Numbered from the stretch's first letter, positions 31,024 through 41,884 are shown. The stretch is DNA of 64,000 nucleotides from Pelagicoccus sp. SDUM812005 (GCF_031127875.1 NZ_JARXIA010000014.1:62001-126000); one strand, 5' to 3'. Numbers and translations are program-made. Notes: a model not told the origin generated them from the sequence alone.

Positions 31024-33591
31024 TCATTCGATGCCGACGGTGAGTCGAAGAAAGATACCGTCATGGGTCTCCTGTTCGCTCCTCATTCCGATTCGAACGT
31101 CATAGCCATCAGTTTCAATGACGCCGTTTTCGTGGTTTAACTGCCAGGATGTCGCGTTGGATTCCAATGTTGCAATCGGGGCCCATGGCGTCGTCAGGTC
31201 TACGCTGAATTCCACTTTGTATGTGATGTCGTTGGGTCTTTGCTCCGGTAGTCGGAACTCTAATACGGGATCCGATGATGCTGCCGAGATTACCAGGGTG
31301 GGGCTTGTGTCGCTGAAGGGCTGGTTAATGGGAAGACCAAGAGCATAGGCCAATCCGTTTGAGAATCCATCTTCATTGAGATCATCTTGAAATCCGGAGC
31401 CTGCGAGCGGGTAGCCTTCGCTCAAAACGAATCCAACATACCCGTCGTTGGAGGCGTTGTTGAAGTAAGTGAGTTTGTACGATCCGGTGAGTTCGGGCGC
31501 GTTCGCGTTTCCGTTCTCGACGGAGATGACGTACCTGCCGGTTTGTTCCGCCGTGAGGAATACCTCGGCGTTGCCGTTATCCGAGTCCCAAGCCGCGGTC
31601 GTTCCATCGGGCGAGAAGACTATGAGGTACGGCGAAAAGTTTCCGCCTGTCTCCGCGAAGCTTAAGTATATGGGATTTCCGATCTCTGCGTCGAAGGTCC
31701 AAAGGTCGACGTCGCCGGTATCGATAGTTCCCAGCGTCCTAGCGCCGCTCTGGAGAGGGCCTCCTTCGTCACCTTCGGAGACGGTGAACTCCTCCATCAT
31801 GTTTGAAAAGTAGAGATCGTAGGTTCCTGCCAGTTCGGGTGCGTTGGCGTTGCCGTTTTCAACGGCGATGACGTGCCTGCCGGTTTGCTCTGCTCTGAGG
31901 AACACTTTGGCGTTGTCGTTATCCGAGTCCCAAGCTGCGGTCGTTCCGTCTGGAGCGAAGACTATGAGGTACGGTGAGATGTTTCCGCCGGTTACTGCTG
32001 AGCTAATGTTTACGGGGTCTCCGATCTCTGCGTCGAAGGTCCAAAGGTCGACGTCGCCGGTGTCGATGGTACCAGGAGTTCTGGCGCCGTTCTGCAAGGG
32101 GCCTCCCTCGTCGTCCTGGGAGATGACGAAGTCGTTCAGCATGCTCGAGAAGTAGAGATCATATGTGCCTGCGAGTTCTGGGGCGTTGGCGTTGCCGTTC
32201 TCGACCTTGACTATGTAGGTCCCGTCTTGCTCCGCTCTGAGGAAAACCTTGGCGTTGTAGCTGTCCGAATCCCAGACGACGCTGGAACCGTCGGGAGCGA
32301 ATACCTGCAGGTACGGCGAAATGCTTCCGCTGGTTTTGGCTACGCTGATGTCGATCGGATCTCCGATCTCCGCGTCGAAAGTCCAAAGGTCGACGTCGCC
32401 GGTATCGATGGTGCCGGGAGTTCTGGCGCCGTTTTGCAAGGCGCCTCCTTCGTCGCCTTGGGAGATGACGAAGTCGTTCAACATGTTCGAGAAGTAGAGA
32501 TCGTATGTACCTGTGAGTTGTGGGGCGTTGGCATTGCCGTTCTCGACCTTGACTATGTAGGTTCCGGCTTGCTCGGCGTACAGAAAAACCTTGGCGTTGT
32601 CGCTGTCCGAATCCCAGACGACGCTGGATCCGTCGGGAGCGAATACCTGCAAGTGAGGCGATATGCTTCCGCTGGTTTTGGCTACGCTGATGTCGATCGG
32701 GTCTCCGATCTCCGCGTGGAAGGTCCAAAGATCGACGTCGCCGGTATCGATGGTGCCAGTAGTTCTAGCGCCGTTCTGCAGGGGGCCTCCTTCGTCGCCT
32801 TCGGATATTGTGATCTCGTCGGGGAAGCGAGAGTAGTAGAGGTGGTACGAGCCATTGGCGTCGTCATCGGTGCTATCGTTTTGCACGATGACGGTGTACG
32901 TTCCTGCGGACTCGGCAATGAAGTTAACCTTTGAATTCGTGCTGTCGAAGTCCGATGCGACAGATGCCCCCGTTTCGTCGAACACTCGAAGTCCTATGGA
33001 TAGGTTTCCGAACGCCTCGGTTTCGACTACCGAAATATCTATGTTTTGCCCCGCTTCGACTTCGAAGCTCCACATGTCCGAATCTCCTCTGATCAATTGG
33101 CCGCTGTGCCTGAGTCCATTGGTGAGCGGGCCGCCTTGATCTCCTTCTCGAGTTGTGAAAGGACTCCCTGATTGAGCGAGTGACAGAATATATTCGATTC
33201 GCCCTAAGAGCGGTACGCCATTCACGTCGCCGATTTGGATGTGGTATTTTCCAGTGTACGGAGCGATGAGGGTCTTGTTCATGTCGAATCGGAAATTACC
33301 GGATTCGCTCCATAGGACTTCCCCGTTAAAGTCCAAATATATATAGGGAGTAGGTGCTTCGTCTTTGTATTCGTCTACTGCCATTCTAAGACTTATGAAG
33401 TCACCTGCTTCTGCGTTGAAAACCCACTCGTCGACGTCGCCCCAGTCGATCTTGCCGTCGTATTCAATGAGGCCATTGGTGAGAGCAGTTTGGCTGAGTG
33501 CGTGAGGAAGCGAAGCGAAGAGGGCTGACGCCAGCGTTAAGAAACGAACTAGCCTCCCTAGAGGGGATTTAAAGCAAGAGGGTGATTCCAT
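31024..33591 (-). CDS. Secreted protein with tandem PPC-type repeats
   Basis: The 855-residue protein has a signal peptide (LVRFLTLASALFASLPHALS) and then repeated beta-sandwich domains of the pre-peptidase C-terminal type, each with GDVDLWTFDAEIGDPI, a YLQVFAPDGSSVVWDSDS strand pair and TYIVKVENGN. At least four units follow a 114-residue period and two more diverged units precede them. The C-terminal 150 residues contain DDLNEDGFSNGLAYALGL, an Asp/Asn-rich calcium-binding-like tail common in Verrucomicrobiota exported proteins, and a beta domain with YKVEFSVDLTTPW. No catalytic domain is present. Probably a surface-displayed or secreted binding protein. Confidence 0.85.
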   Translation of the reverse strand: MESPSCFKSPLGRLVRFLTLASALFASLPHALSQTALTNGLIEYDGKIDWGDVDEWVFNAEAGDFISLRMAVDEYKDEAPTPYIYLDFNGEVLWSESGNFRFDMNKTLIAPYTGKYHIQIGDVNGVPLLGRIEYILSLAQSGSPFTTREGDQGGPLTNGLRHSGQLIRGDSDMWSFEVEAGQNIDISVVETEAFGNLSIGLRVFDETGASVASDFDSTNSKVNFIAESAGTYTVIVQNDSTDDDANGSYHLYYSRFPDEITISEGDEGGPLQNGARTTGTIDTGDVDLWTFHAEIGDPIDISVAKTSGSISPHLQVFAPDGSSVVWDSDSDNAKVFLYAEQAGTYIVKVENGNANAPQLTGTYDLYFSNMLNDFVISQGDEGGALQNGARTPGTIDTGDVDLWTFDAEIGDPIDISVAKTSGSISPYLQVFAPDGSSVVWDSDSYNAKVFLRAEQDGTYIVKVENGNANAPELAGTYDLYFSSMLNDFVISQDDEGGPLQNGARTPGTIDTGDVDLWTFDAEIGDPVNISSAVTGGNISPYLIVFAPDGTTAAWDSDNDNAKVFLRAEQTGRHVIAVENGNANAPELAGTYDLYFSNMMEEFTVSEGDEGGPLQSGARTLGTIDTGDVDLWTFDAEIGNPIYLSFAETGGNFSPYLIVFSPDGTTAAWDSDNGNAEVFLTAEQTGRYVISVENGNANAPELTGSYKLTYFNNASNDGYVGFVLSEGYPLAGSGFQDDLNEDGFSNGLAYALGLPINQPFSDTSPTLVISAASSDPVLEFRLPEQRPNDITYKVEFSVDLTTPWAPIATLESNATSWQLNHENGVIETDGYDVRIGMRSEQETHDGIFLRLTVGIE
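31457..32824 (-). repeat. Four tandem 342-bp repeats within the PPC gene
   Basis: The anchor encoding VDLWTF recurs at about 31691, 32033, 32375 and 32717, a spacing of exactly 342 bases each time. Boundaries given are approximate. The inner units are very similar at DNA level, which points to recent duplication or gene conversion. Confidence 0.8.
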
Positions 33592-34323
33592 GGGAGCGAA
33601 CTTTCTAGGATAAGTGAGGGTTGCTCAAGAGGGATCTCCCTATAGAAGGATTTGATTTGCCTATGCTATACGTAACCCCGCGTATAATAATTTTCGCGAT
33701 CCAGGTCCGTGAAGCAAATAGTCCATTTTCCGCCTGGCCTTTGAGCACGAAGCTGCGGTTTGGGTCGAGGATTCGTTGGGTCTGCGGGAATGTCGATGGG
33801 GGCGAATGCCGTGTTTTCCAATAGGTGCCTCTTAATTCTGTACCTGTGCTTGAGAGCTTGTTGAAGCTATCGAAGAGGGTTTTGAAAAGCTGTGACATTC
33901 ACGGTCCTCAACGACTTGTGGGCTATTATAGTATGGCGAATTACGGATTGGGTCTGGAGCTTCGGAGAGGGTTTATTTCCGAAGTCTTCAAGCATCATCG
34001 AGATCGTTCGTCTCGTTAAAGTCGTTTTCTGTAGCCGAGAGGCGAATGGGGTCCGGAGTTGGCGGGATCAAACCCTTGGCCTAAAGTCGTTCTTCGAGAG
34101 TGAGGGTTTATTCTTCGAAGGATTTCCAGGTAGTGGCTGTGTTTGTGTGCTCGAGGCTTTCAGGTGCTGGCAGAAGCTCAGCTCTCAGCCATGGAGCTCT
34201 CCGTTAGCGGTGCAGAATCACGTTCCAGGAGGTGACGGCCTGAGGGCAATGGGGAGAAAAAGACCGCTCCCTCAAAAAAAGTGGCCTGATCGATTAGTTT
34301 TTTTCTGAAAACCTCCCATACGA
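33592..34323. other. Intergenic region without clear gene
   Basis: A 97-codon minus-strand frame (33605-33898) and a 138-codon plus-strand frame (33892-34308) are open, but neither shows a domain, signal peptide or good ribosome-binding site, and both look random. The divergent promoters of the flanking genes should lie here. Confidence 0.4.
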
Positions 34324-34809
34324 ATGTTTGTAATGTTAAATTCACAAACAAACAGAAACCCTGAGAAGGAAACGAAAACAAGCGATCCCAAGCTTCGAGC
34401 CGAAGACGAGACCTTGATACCATGGTCGGTTGTTGCTCCCCTGATCGGGTTTAAGGGAGAGCTACCTGAACCCTTGGAAGAGGCGGTGAAGAATGCGAAA
34501 CGCAAGCCTCGCAAAACGAATGGCCAAGTCCAAGCTGAAGCAGTTGCGATCAAGCCGCAGCATGGAAGGGCGTTTTTGACGGAAGGGCAGCTGGCTACCC
34601 TCGCGCGTCAAAACTTGTATCTGGCATCCGGCAGGTTCAAGGCTTGTGCCGTTGCTGAATGCCTCAAGACGATGGCTAGCAAGCCATTTCACAGGCGGGT
34701 TGCCGACCAACTAAAACCTGCTTTTTTGAAGTTGGACACTTCGGGAGCTCTCCAGGCAGCAATGGCAAAGGTAGTAGATATGGAGGTGCCCAATGTCGAA
34801 GCGAAGTAA
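34324..34809 (+). CDS. Hypothetical protein upstream of relaxase-like gene
   Basis: A 161-residue protein; MLNSQTNRN at 34333 is an alternative start. It is basic and helical in the middle (EEAVKNAKRKPRKTNGQVQ) and contains FLTEGQLATLARQNLYLASG. Its stop overlaps the start of the next gene by 17 bases, so the two are co-translated. Small basic partners of this kind often assist relaxases, but the identification is inference from position. No family recognised. Confidence 0.5.
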   Translation: MFVMLNSQTNRNPEKETKTSDPKLRAEDETLIPWSVVAPLIGFKGELPEPLEEAVKNAKRKPRKTNGQVQAEAVAIKPQHGRAFLTEGQLATLARQNLYLASGRFKACAVAECLKTMASKPFHRRVADQLKPAFLKLDTSGALQAAMAKVVDMEVPNVEAK

Positions 34810-35986
34810 AGGCAAGTCATCCCACGGTCCTCAGCGTTCCAAGAACCAGGACGAGCATAACGACCCGAAGTCGATGCTTTCGAAAAAGGACAACGCGAAA
34901 GAAGCGCTGATTAAGGCGTTTGCCCAGAGCATCGATATGACCGACGAGCTCGCGTCGCTTCCGGAATATAAGTTCAAGTCGATCGGGCTCGGGTGGGTTT
35001 TGAAGCCAGACGGCAGCGAGTTCATGGATGGAGAATACTCGCCCTTCATGGCGACGCAACGAGCAAATTTGACTCACTACTTACGGCTTACCGATCGCGG
35101 TGACGGAAGCGGAAAATTGAAGTGGAAAAAGCAGAGGGTTAAGGATCCTATTCTAAAAGACACCGTGACTGTAAGCGGGCTGATGGATCGAATTCTCAAG
35201 GCGCTCGACAAGGCTGGATGCAACTTGGCTCCAGTGGTTAGAGAACTGGCAATCTTGGTCGGCACGAAATGGGAAGAGGCGGATCCCAATGCGAGGGTTT
35301 TGTCCGTCGCGGTGCATGCGAATGCCGGTTGCCTGCATTTTCATCCGAGCCATACGCGAATCACCGAAGACAACAAACTCGTCAATCCGGCGACAAAGAG
35401 AGGTAACAACCGTGTCGCTAGGGCTGGCGTTGCGCTCATCGCGTTGTTGCGACTTCGCAAGCAAGGGTATTTGCCGAAGCGGTACGCGGATAACCTGAAA
35501 GGGTTTCTCAAAAAGCGTAGTCAAAAGTCGGGTACGCTGCCGCCGGATTACGTCGTATCCTGTTACGTGGATCGTGCGCTCGATTTCGCGGTATGGAAAC
35601 TGACCAAAGACAGTGAATACCTGAAGGGTGTCGTTCGTGATGCCAACCGTGAGTATGAGGAGTACATTCGTGAAAAGTACGAAGCGCAAGATCTCGAACT
35701 TGGGATGATGGCCGAAGTGGACCGCATGAAGGAAATCCGCTTCTTCTTGAAGGAAGCCGACGAGGTTAACGCAACGGTCAAGAATACCATAGAGACGGCT
35801 GAGCGAGAAAAGACCTACGAGGAGGCCTATCGCAGACTGGTCGATCGTCTACAGCCCTTCGTGGACGCGAGGCTGGAGAAGGCCAAAAAACTCAAGAAGC
35901 GACTTTGCGAGGACGCTCGGTTGAAAAAGGAAAAGATTGAGCGAGAGGCCCGCGACAACAAGGGCCCAGAGTTCATGCCGAAGTAA
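34793..35986 (+). CDS. Putative mobilisation/relaxase-like protein
   Basis: The 397-residue protein has a charged N-terminus (MSKRSKGKSSHGPQRSKN). Near residues 165-195 it contains RVLSVAVHANAGCLHFHPSH, with LHFH as a His-hydrophobic-His pair that recalls the HUH metal site of relaxases, followed by a basic helical segment (RGNNRVARAGVALIALLRLR). A tyrosine-bearing THYLRL sits near residue 90. The C-terminal 150 residues form a long charged coiled coil, as in many Mob/Pre proteins. I see no oriT. It could instead be a replication- or phage-related protein; confidence in the HUH reading is modest. Confidence 0.4.
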   Translation: MSKRSKGKSSHGPQRSKNQDEHNDPKSMLSKKDNAKEALIKAFAQSIDMTDELASLPEYKFKSIGLGWVLKPDGSEFMDGEYSPFMATQRANLTHYLRLTDRGDGSGKLKWKKQRVKDPILKDTVTVSGLMDRILKALDKAGCNLAPVVRELAILVGTKWEEADPNARVLSVAVHANAGCLHFHPSHTRITEDNKLVNPATKRGNNRVARAGVALIALLRLRKQGYLPKRYADNLKGFLKKRSQKSGTLPPDYVVSCYVDRALDFAVWKLTKDSEYLKGVVRDANREYEEYIREKYEAQDLELGMMAEVDRMKEIRFFLKEADEVNATVKNTIETAEREKTYEEAYRRLVDRLQPFVDARLEKAKKLKKRLCEDARLKKEKIEREARDNKGPEFMPK

Positions 35987-35998
35987 GCTAGACGCGAG

Positions 35999-36024
35999 AG
36001 CCGCTTGGGGATTTTCGAGCGGCT
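35999..36024 (+). terminator. Terminator after relaxase-like gene
   Basis: AGCCGCT and AGCGGCT form a 7-bp stem with a 12-base loop and TTTTC directly after, 13 bases behind the stop at 35986. Confidence 0.7.
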
Positions 36025-36224
36025 TTTCACTTCCTCAAACATGACTTTCGATTCAATTCCAAAGCGGTATCATCGGAGCCGTCAATTGCCCCCTTCGAAG
36101 ACCTTCAGGTTATGAGCCTGTTTGGTTATGTTGATAATCAATAGGTTGCAGATTGAGGTGGGCAAACTTGGGTAGAACTCGGGCTCTTTGGAAGTTGTTA
36201 CTAAGGGTGATGGTTGGTAAATAG

Positions 36225-36241
36225 CGTAATACGATATAAAA
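36225..36241. promoter_or_regulatory. 17-base motif shared with the cysteine operon
   Basis: CGTAATACGATATAAAA occurs here, about 70 bases before the HPP gene, and again at 51370-51386, 40 bases before the cysteine/methionine PLP gene. Its first nine bases are a palindrome (CGTA-A-TACG). Both copies are in plus orientation in front of plus-strand genes, suggesting a promoter element or a regulator site. Confidence 0.45.
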
Positions 36242-36312
36242 GACTTGTCGGCCACCTATGGGATGTGCAGCGTCTGCGGCTTTTCGCCGGAAGAACTTGA
36301 AGCGGGAAAGGT

Positions 36313-36861
36313 ATGAAAAATTACGTCAGAAGAATGAAGGGTAAGGGGCGCGGCCCGAAACGGGAGCCTTTGAAGAAGGTGGTCTGGTCGTGGCTGGGTG
36401 CCTTTGCGGGAATCTATGCCATCGCCGCGATCAACGAAGCCCTGCGTCTAAGCGAGCGGGATAGTGTATTCTTGATCGGCTCGTTCGGTGCCTCGGCTGT
36501 ATTGGTGTTCGGCGCTCCGAACGCCGAGCTCGGGCAGCCGCGCAACCTGGTCGGCGGTCACGTGTTCTCGGCCTTGGTTGGCGTTCTCGTGAGTGCTACT
36601 TGCGGTCAATTTCCCGTGCTGGCTTGCGCCCTTGCGGTTTCCCTGTCGGTCGTGGTGATGCATCTGACACGGACGTTACATCCTCCGGGCGGGGCGACTG
36701 CTTTGATCGCGGTTACGGGCGGCGCGGGCGTGCAGACGCTGGGTTACGGTTTTGCTTTCTTTCCAGTGGCAACAGCGTCGGTAGTTCTCTTGTTGATAGG
36801 ACTGTTCGTAAACAATCTCTCGCGTAATTCCAAGCGTCATTATCCGGTTTTCTGGTTTTAG
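36313..36861 (+). CDS. HPP-family integral membrane protein
   Basis: The 182-residue protein has a basic N-terminal tail and about four to five membrane helices. The family motif LHPPGGATALIAV is at residues 117-129, and GSFGASAVLVFGAPN is the conserved second-helix segment. HPP proteins are inner-membrane proteins; some have been linked to nitrite transport into chloroplasts, which fits its position just upstream of the NO reductase gene. A shared motif lies in its upstream region. Substrate unproven. Confidence 0.85.
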   Translation: MKNYVRRMKGKGRGPKREPLKKVVWSWLGAFAGIYAIAAINEALRLSERDSVFLIGSFGASAVLVFGAPNAELGQPRNLVGGHVFSALVGVLVSATCGQFPVLACALAVSLSVVVMHLTRTLHPPGGATALIAVTGGAGVQTLGYGFAFFPVATASVVLLLIGLFVNNLSRNSKRHYPVFWF

Positions 36862-36918
36862 GTTATCTGCCAATTAGCCGCGTGCGAGAGAGTGTGTTTT
36901 TCTTAAAAGGACATTGAC

Positions 36919-36957
36919 ATCCAATTAAGAATCGGCGGTTTTGCATTCTAATTGGAT
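36919..36957. promoter_or_regulatory. Inverted repeat in the NO reductase promoter
   Basis: ATCCAATTAAGAAT (36919-36932) and ATTCTAATTGGAT (36945-36957) are near-perfect inverted copies separated by 12 bases, ending 38 bases before the norZ start. The spacing and position suggest an operator for a dimeric or tetrameric regulator responding to nitric oxide; the regulator itself is not encoded nearby. Confidence 0.5.
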
Positions 36958-36995
36958 AAAGGTATCCGTTTTAGAGAACCGTTAGAAATCTAGCT

Positions 36996-39308
36996 ATGAA
37001 ATACGCGAAGCATTGGGCATTTTTGGCCTTCGTATTAATCGGCTCGTTCGCCGTTTTGAGTTACTATGGGGTGGAGATCTACCGCAAGGCGCCGCCGATT
37101 CCGGAGCGGGTGGTGACCGAAGCGGGAGAAACGCTTTTCGAAAGAGAGGACATCCAGACGGGCCAAATGGTCTGGCAGTCTATTGGGGGCCAGGAAGTAG
37201 GGAGTATTTGGGGACATGGTTCTTACGTGGCTCCGGACTGGAATGCAGACTGGGTGCATCGGGAGTTGCTGATGTTGCGGGATGCATTCGCTCGCGAGCG
37301 CTTCGGCGGAGCCTACGAAGGCTTGGATTTGGAGGATAGGGCGGGCATCGACTTGGCGGTACGCAAGGAGATCCGGTCGAATGGATACGACGCGGAGACC
37401 GGTACCTTGAAGGTGTCGGAAAAACGGGCTGAAGCGATCAAGGCGCAGTTTCGCTACTATGCGGCGATCTTCGGGGACTCGACTGTATTCGACGAGGACC
37501 TTTTGTCGTATGTAGACGGAGGATACGACCCGGTCGAACTACGTGATTTTTATGCGATCGCCAAGAACACGATTAAGGACGAGGAGCGACAGTTCGCTCT
37601 GAACGCCTTCCTGTTTTGGACGTCTTGGTCGACGACAACGGTACGCGAAGACTTTGCGGCTGAAGACGCGTGGAATGACGACAGGGCGATTAGCTACACG
37701 AACAATTGGCCGGCCGAACCGGCTATCGGAAATACGCCGAGCTCGGGAGTTTTGGGCTGGTCGATCGCGAGCGTGATCGTGTTGCTGATCGGGATCGCAA
37801 TTCTGGCATGGCGGCTTTCGGTCGAACATGGGGAGGAAGGATTGGAGCCGACGCCTACCGCTCCGAAGCTAGCCGAGCGGATCACGCCCTCGATGCAGGC
37901 AACGGTGAAGTACTTTTGGACCGTGGCTTTGCTTATTGTCCTCCAAGTCGGGATGGGGATTGTGACGGCCCACTATGGCGTGGAAGGCGATGGACTATTC
38001 GGAATACCGCTCGCGGAGTGGCTCCCGTATTCGGTGACTCGTACCTGGCACACGCAGTTGGGGATATTCTGGATCGCAACTGCTTGGTTGGCGACGGGCC
38101 TTTTCCTGGGGCCGGCGGTTTCTGGATACGAGCCGAAGTTTCAACGGCTCGGGGTGAACTTCCTGTTCGTCTGCCTTTTGATCATCGTGGTCGGTTCGTT
38201 TTTCGGCCAGTGGTTGGCGACTCGCCAAGAGATGGGTCTGGATACGAACTTCTGGTTTGGGCATCAAGGTTATGAATACGTGGACTTGGGCCGCTTTTGG
38301 CAGATCTTTTTGTTGGTCGGGCTTTTCTTGTGGTTCGGTTTGATGCTGCGTTCGATTTGGCCGGCTTTTCGCCGTCCGGGTGAGAATCGCCACTTGATTG
38401 CCCTTTTCCTTATCGCGTCCGCCGCGATCGCGATTTTCTACAGCGCGGGCTTGATGTGGGGCAAGCACACCCATTTGGCCTTGGCCGAGTACTGGCGTTG
38501 GTGGGTGGTGCACCTATGGGTGGAAGGATTTTTCGAGGTCTTTGCCACGGTGGTGATCTCCTTCCTCTTCGTACGGCTGAAATTGATCGGGGCAGGCTTT
38601 GCGACGAAGGCGTCTCTGGCTTCTACATCTATTTTTCTCTTCGGCGGGATTATCGGAACCTTTCACCACCTCTACTTCACGGGTACGCCGACGGCGATCC
38701 TGGCTTTGGGATCGGTCTTCAGCGCTTTGGAAGTGGCGCCGCTGGTGTTGATCGGGTTCGAGGCGACGGAGAGCTTGAAGCTTTCTCGCTCTACGGAATG
38801 GGTGAAGGCGTACAAGTGGCCGATCTACTTTTTCGTAGCGGTAGCGTTCTGGAATCTGCTGGGAGCGGGTGTGTTCGGATTTTTGATAAATCCGCCTATC
38901 GCACTTTATTATATGCAAGGGTTGAATACGACTCCAGTTCATGCCCACACGGCGCTCTTCGGGGTTTACGGAATGCTGGGGATAGGCTTGATGCTGTTCT
39001 GTCTGAAGTCGCTAAGGCCAACCACGAGCGAGGAGGAGCGTCCGCTGAAATTCGCGTTTTGGAGCCTGAACATCGGCTTGCTGGCGATGGTGTTACTGTC
39101 GTTGTTGCCCATTGGGATTTGGCAAGTCTGGGCGAGCATGGAGCATGGCATGTGGTACGCCCGTTCTGCGGAGTTTATGCAGCACCCGGTTATGGAGTGG
39201 CTACGCTGGGGACGTGTGCCGGGCGATGTGATCTTCGCCGCTGGAATCGTAGCCTTAGCTTGGCACGTGGTGAAGATCTCTTTGTTGAAGCGCGAAATGC
39301 GTGGTTGA
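36996..39308 (+). CDS. norZ: Quinol-dependent nitric oxide reductase
   Basis: The 770-residue single-chain enzyme has an N-terminal transmembrane helix and a periplasmic cytochrome-c-like domain without any CxxCH haem motif (residues 40-230), the hallmark of qNor, followed by the 12-helix catalytic part. Haem and non-haem iron ligands are visible: TRTWHTQLG near 352, WVVHLWVEGFFEVF near 504 with its glutamate, FHHLYFTG near 555 and PVHAHTALFG near 648. It reduces two NO to N2O using quinol, for detoxification or denitrification. No nitrite or nitrous oxide reductase genes are in the window, so detoxification is likelier. An inverted repeat precedes the gene. Confidence 0.95.
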   Translation: MKYAKHWAFLAFVLIGSFAVLSYYGVEIYRKAPPIPERVVTEAGETLFEREDIQTGQMVWQSIGGQEVGSIWGHGSYVAPDWNADWVHRELLMLRDAFARERFGGAYEGLDLEDRAGIDLAVRKEIRSNGYDAETGTLKVSEKRAEAIKAQFRYYAAIFGDSTVFDEDLLSYVDGGYDPVELRDFYAIAKNTIKDEERQFALNAFLFWTSWSTTTVREDFAAEDAWNDDRAISYTNNWPAEPAIGNTPSSGVLGWSIASVIVLLIGIAILAWRLSVEHGEEGLEPTPTAPKLAERITPSMQATVKYFWTVALLIVLQVGMGIVTAHYGVEGDGLFGIPLAEWLPYSVTRTWHTQLGIFWIATAWLATGLFLGPAVSGYEPKFQRLGVNFLFVCLLIIVVGSFFGQWLATRQEMGLDTNFWFGHQGYEYVDLGRFWQIFLLVGLFLWFGLMLRSIWPAFRRPGENRHLIALFLIASAAIAIFYSAGLMWGKHTHLALAEYWRWWVVHLWVEGFFEVFATVVISFLFVRLKLIGAGFATKASLASTSIFLFGGIIGTFHHLYFTGTPTAILALGSVFSALEVAPLVLIGFEATESLKLSRSTEWVKAYKWPIYFFVAVAFWNLLGAGVFGFLINPPIALYYMQGLNTTPVHAHTALFGVYGMLGIGLMLFCLKSLRPTTSEEERPLKFAFWSLNIGLLAMVLLSLLPIGIWQVWASMEHGMWYARSAEFMQHPVMEWLRWGRVPGDVIFAAGIVALAWHVVKISLLKREMRG

Positions 39309-39379
39309 GAGCGCCTCGGAATTCTTGAGAAATGACTAAGATGGCTCTCCCAATGTGTCATCTTTTTCTTTTATATCAG

Positions 39380-39391
39380 GTATCATGATAC
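39380..39391. promoter_or_regulatory. 12-base palindrome downstream of norZ
   Basis: GTATCATGATAC is a perfect palindrome. Read on the minus strand the surrounding sequence (CGTATCATGATACCTGATAT) resembles the shared motif at 36225 and 51370 in its CGTA...TAC...GATATAAAA layout. It may be an operator, but no gene starts right beside it on the minus strand. Confidence 0.3.
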
Positions 39392-39538
39392 GTGGAGATG
39401 GAGCGAGTGTGTCCTGTGGGGTGTTTGCAGCGAAACGCCAAGTGATGCGTCGAGTGATTGTGCGATTCTGACTCATGCCTTAGAGAATGTGGAGCAGGCC
39501 TCTATGGCGTTAAGAAGCAAGGATAGCCATGAGGGTTT

Positions 39539-39760
39539 ATGAATGAGGCAAATGGGACGGGGCAACAAGATATTTGCTGCGAGCGTTGCGGTGTTGAGAT
39601 GTCAGAGAAGGAGCGGGCTAATGGTTGGCGTGTTTGCGATAGCTGCTATTCTGTTCGAGACTCTTGCTGTCAAGAGTTCGGGTCGGATGACTTGACGGAA
39701 TGCGAAGAGGGCGAGGGATCGTCGCGCTTTATAATGTGGTCACCTGATGCCTGCAGCTGA
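39539..39760 (+). CDS. Small Cys-rich (zinc-ribbon-like) protein
   Basis: The 73-residue product has two CxxC pairs (CERCG near 15 and CDSC near 34) and further Cys residues, compatible with a zinc ribbon. No strong ribosome-binding site precedes the ATG. It ends two bases before a strong bidirectional terminator shared with the azurin gene, which supports it as a transcribed gene. Function unknown. Confidence 0.5.
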   Translation: MNEANGTGQQDICCERCGVEMSEKERANGWRVCDSCYSVRDSCCQEFGSDDLTECEEGEGSSRFIMWSPDACS

Positions 39761-39761
39761 A

Positions 39762-39791
39762 AAAACTCACTCGGCATGGCGAGTGAGTTTT
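39762..39791. terminator. Bidirectional terminator
   Basis: AAAACTCACTCG and CGAGTGAGTTTT form a perfect 12-bp stem with a six-base loop, giving an A/T-tract on either side. It serves the plus-strand small gene ending at 39760 and the minus-strand azurin gene ending at 39836. Confidence 0.85.
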
Positions 39792-39835
39792 GAAATTAAT
39801 TAGGTTATTCTTACGAATGCTCTTGTTGTGCTTTT

Positions 39836-40273
39836 TTATTCGACGATGAACTTGCCTTTCATGAGGGCGTAGTGGCCGGGGAATGAGCAAATGAAGTCGT
39901 AGGTTCCGGCGGGAGGCGCAGCGAAGGTGACGGAGGCGCTTTCCCCGCCGCCGATGAGTTTTGTGTGCGCGATGACTTCTTTGCCTTCGGGAATGTACTC
40001 CGTAGCGGCGGCGGATATGGCTTTGGTGCCAAAGGCGGCGATATCGGTGCCTTGCTTCAAGAGCACGAAGTTGTGGCCCATGGCTGCCTTTGGAAGCTTC
40101 CCGTTGTGGGTTAAGGTGAGCGTGACCTCGGAGCCAGCGGCCGCCTTGAGTTCGCTCTTGTCGAATTGCATCGCGTCGTTCGAGCCGAGTTCTAGCTGAA
40201 CGTCTGCGGCGGATAGGGCGGTGGTTGCGAGCCAGGTAGCGATAGATACGATCAATGTTTTAAGTGTATTCAT
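39836..40273 (-). CDS. Azurin
   Basis: A 145-residue blue copper protein with a signal peptide (IVSIATWLATTALSAAD). The type 1 copper ligands are visible: His in MGHNFVLL and Cys, His and Met in CSFPGHYALMKG. The length and order match periplasmic azurins, which pass electrons to nitrite reductase, peroxidases or oxidases. It follows the glutamate dehydrogenase gene after 32 bases and shares a terminator with the plus-strand gene on the other side. Its link to the nearby NO reductase is positional only, since a quinol-dependent enzyme does not need azurin. Confidence 0.93.
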   Translation of the reverse strand: MNTLKTLIVSIATWLATTALSAADVQLELGSNDAMQFDKSELKAAAGSEVTLTLTHNGKLPKAAMGHNFVLLKQGTDIAAFGTKAISAAATEYIPEGKEVIAHTKLIGGGESASVTFAAPPAGTYDFICSFPGHYALMKGKFIVE

Positions 40274-40305
40274 GATATAGATATTAGAGCTTTAGTTGAT
40301 TTTGA

Positions 40306-41884
<1,579 letters not shown>

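Noticed and set aside
30742-31140. 132-codon plus-strand frame
   Set aside because: Its last third is antisense to the PPC-repeat gene and the first part overlaps the element-tail remnant on the other strand; no protein family features.
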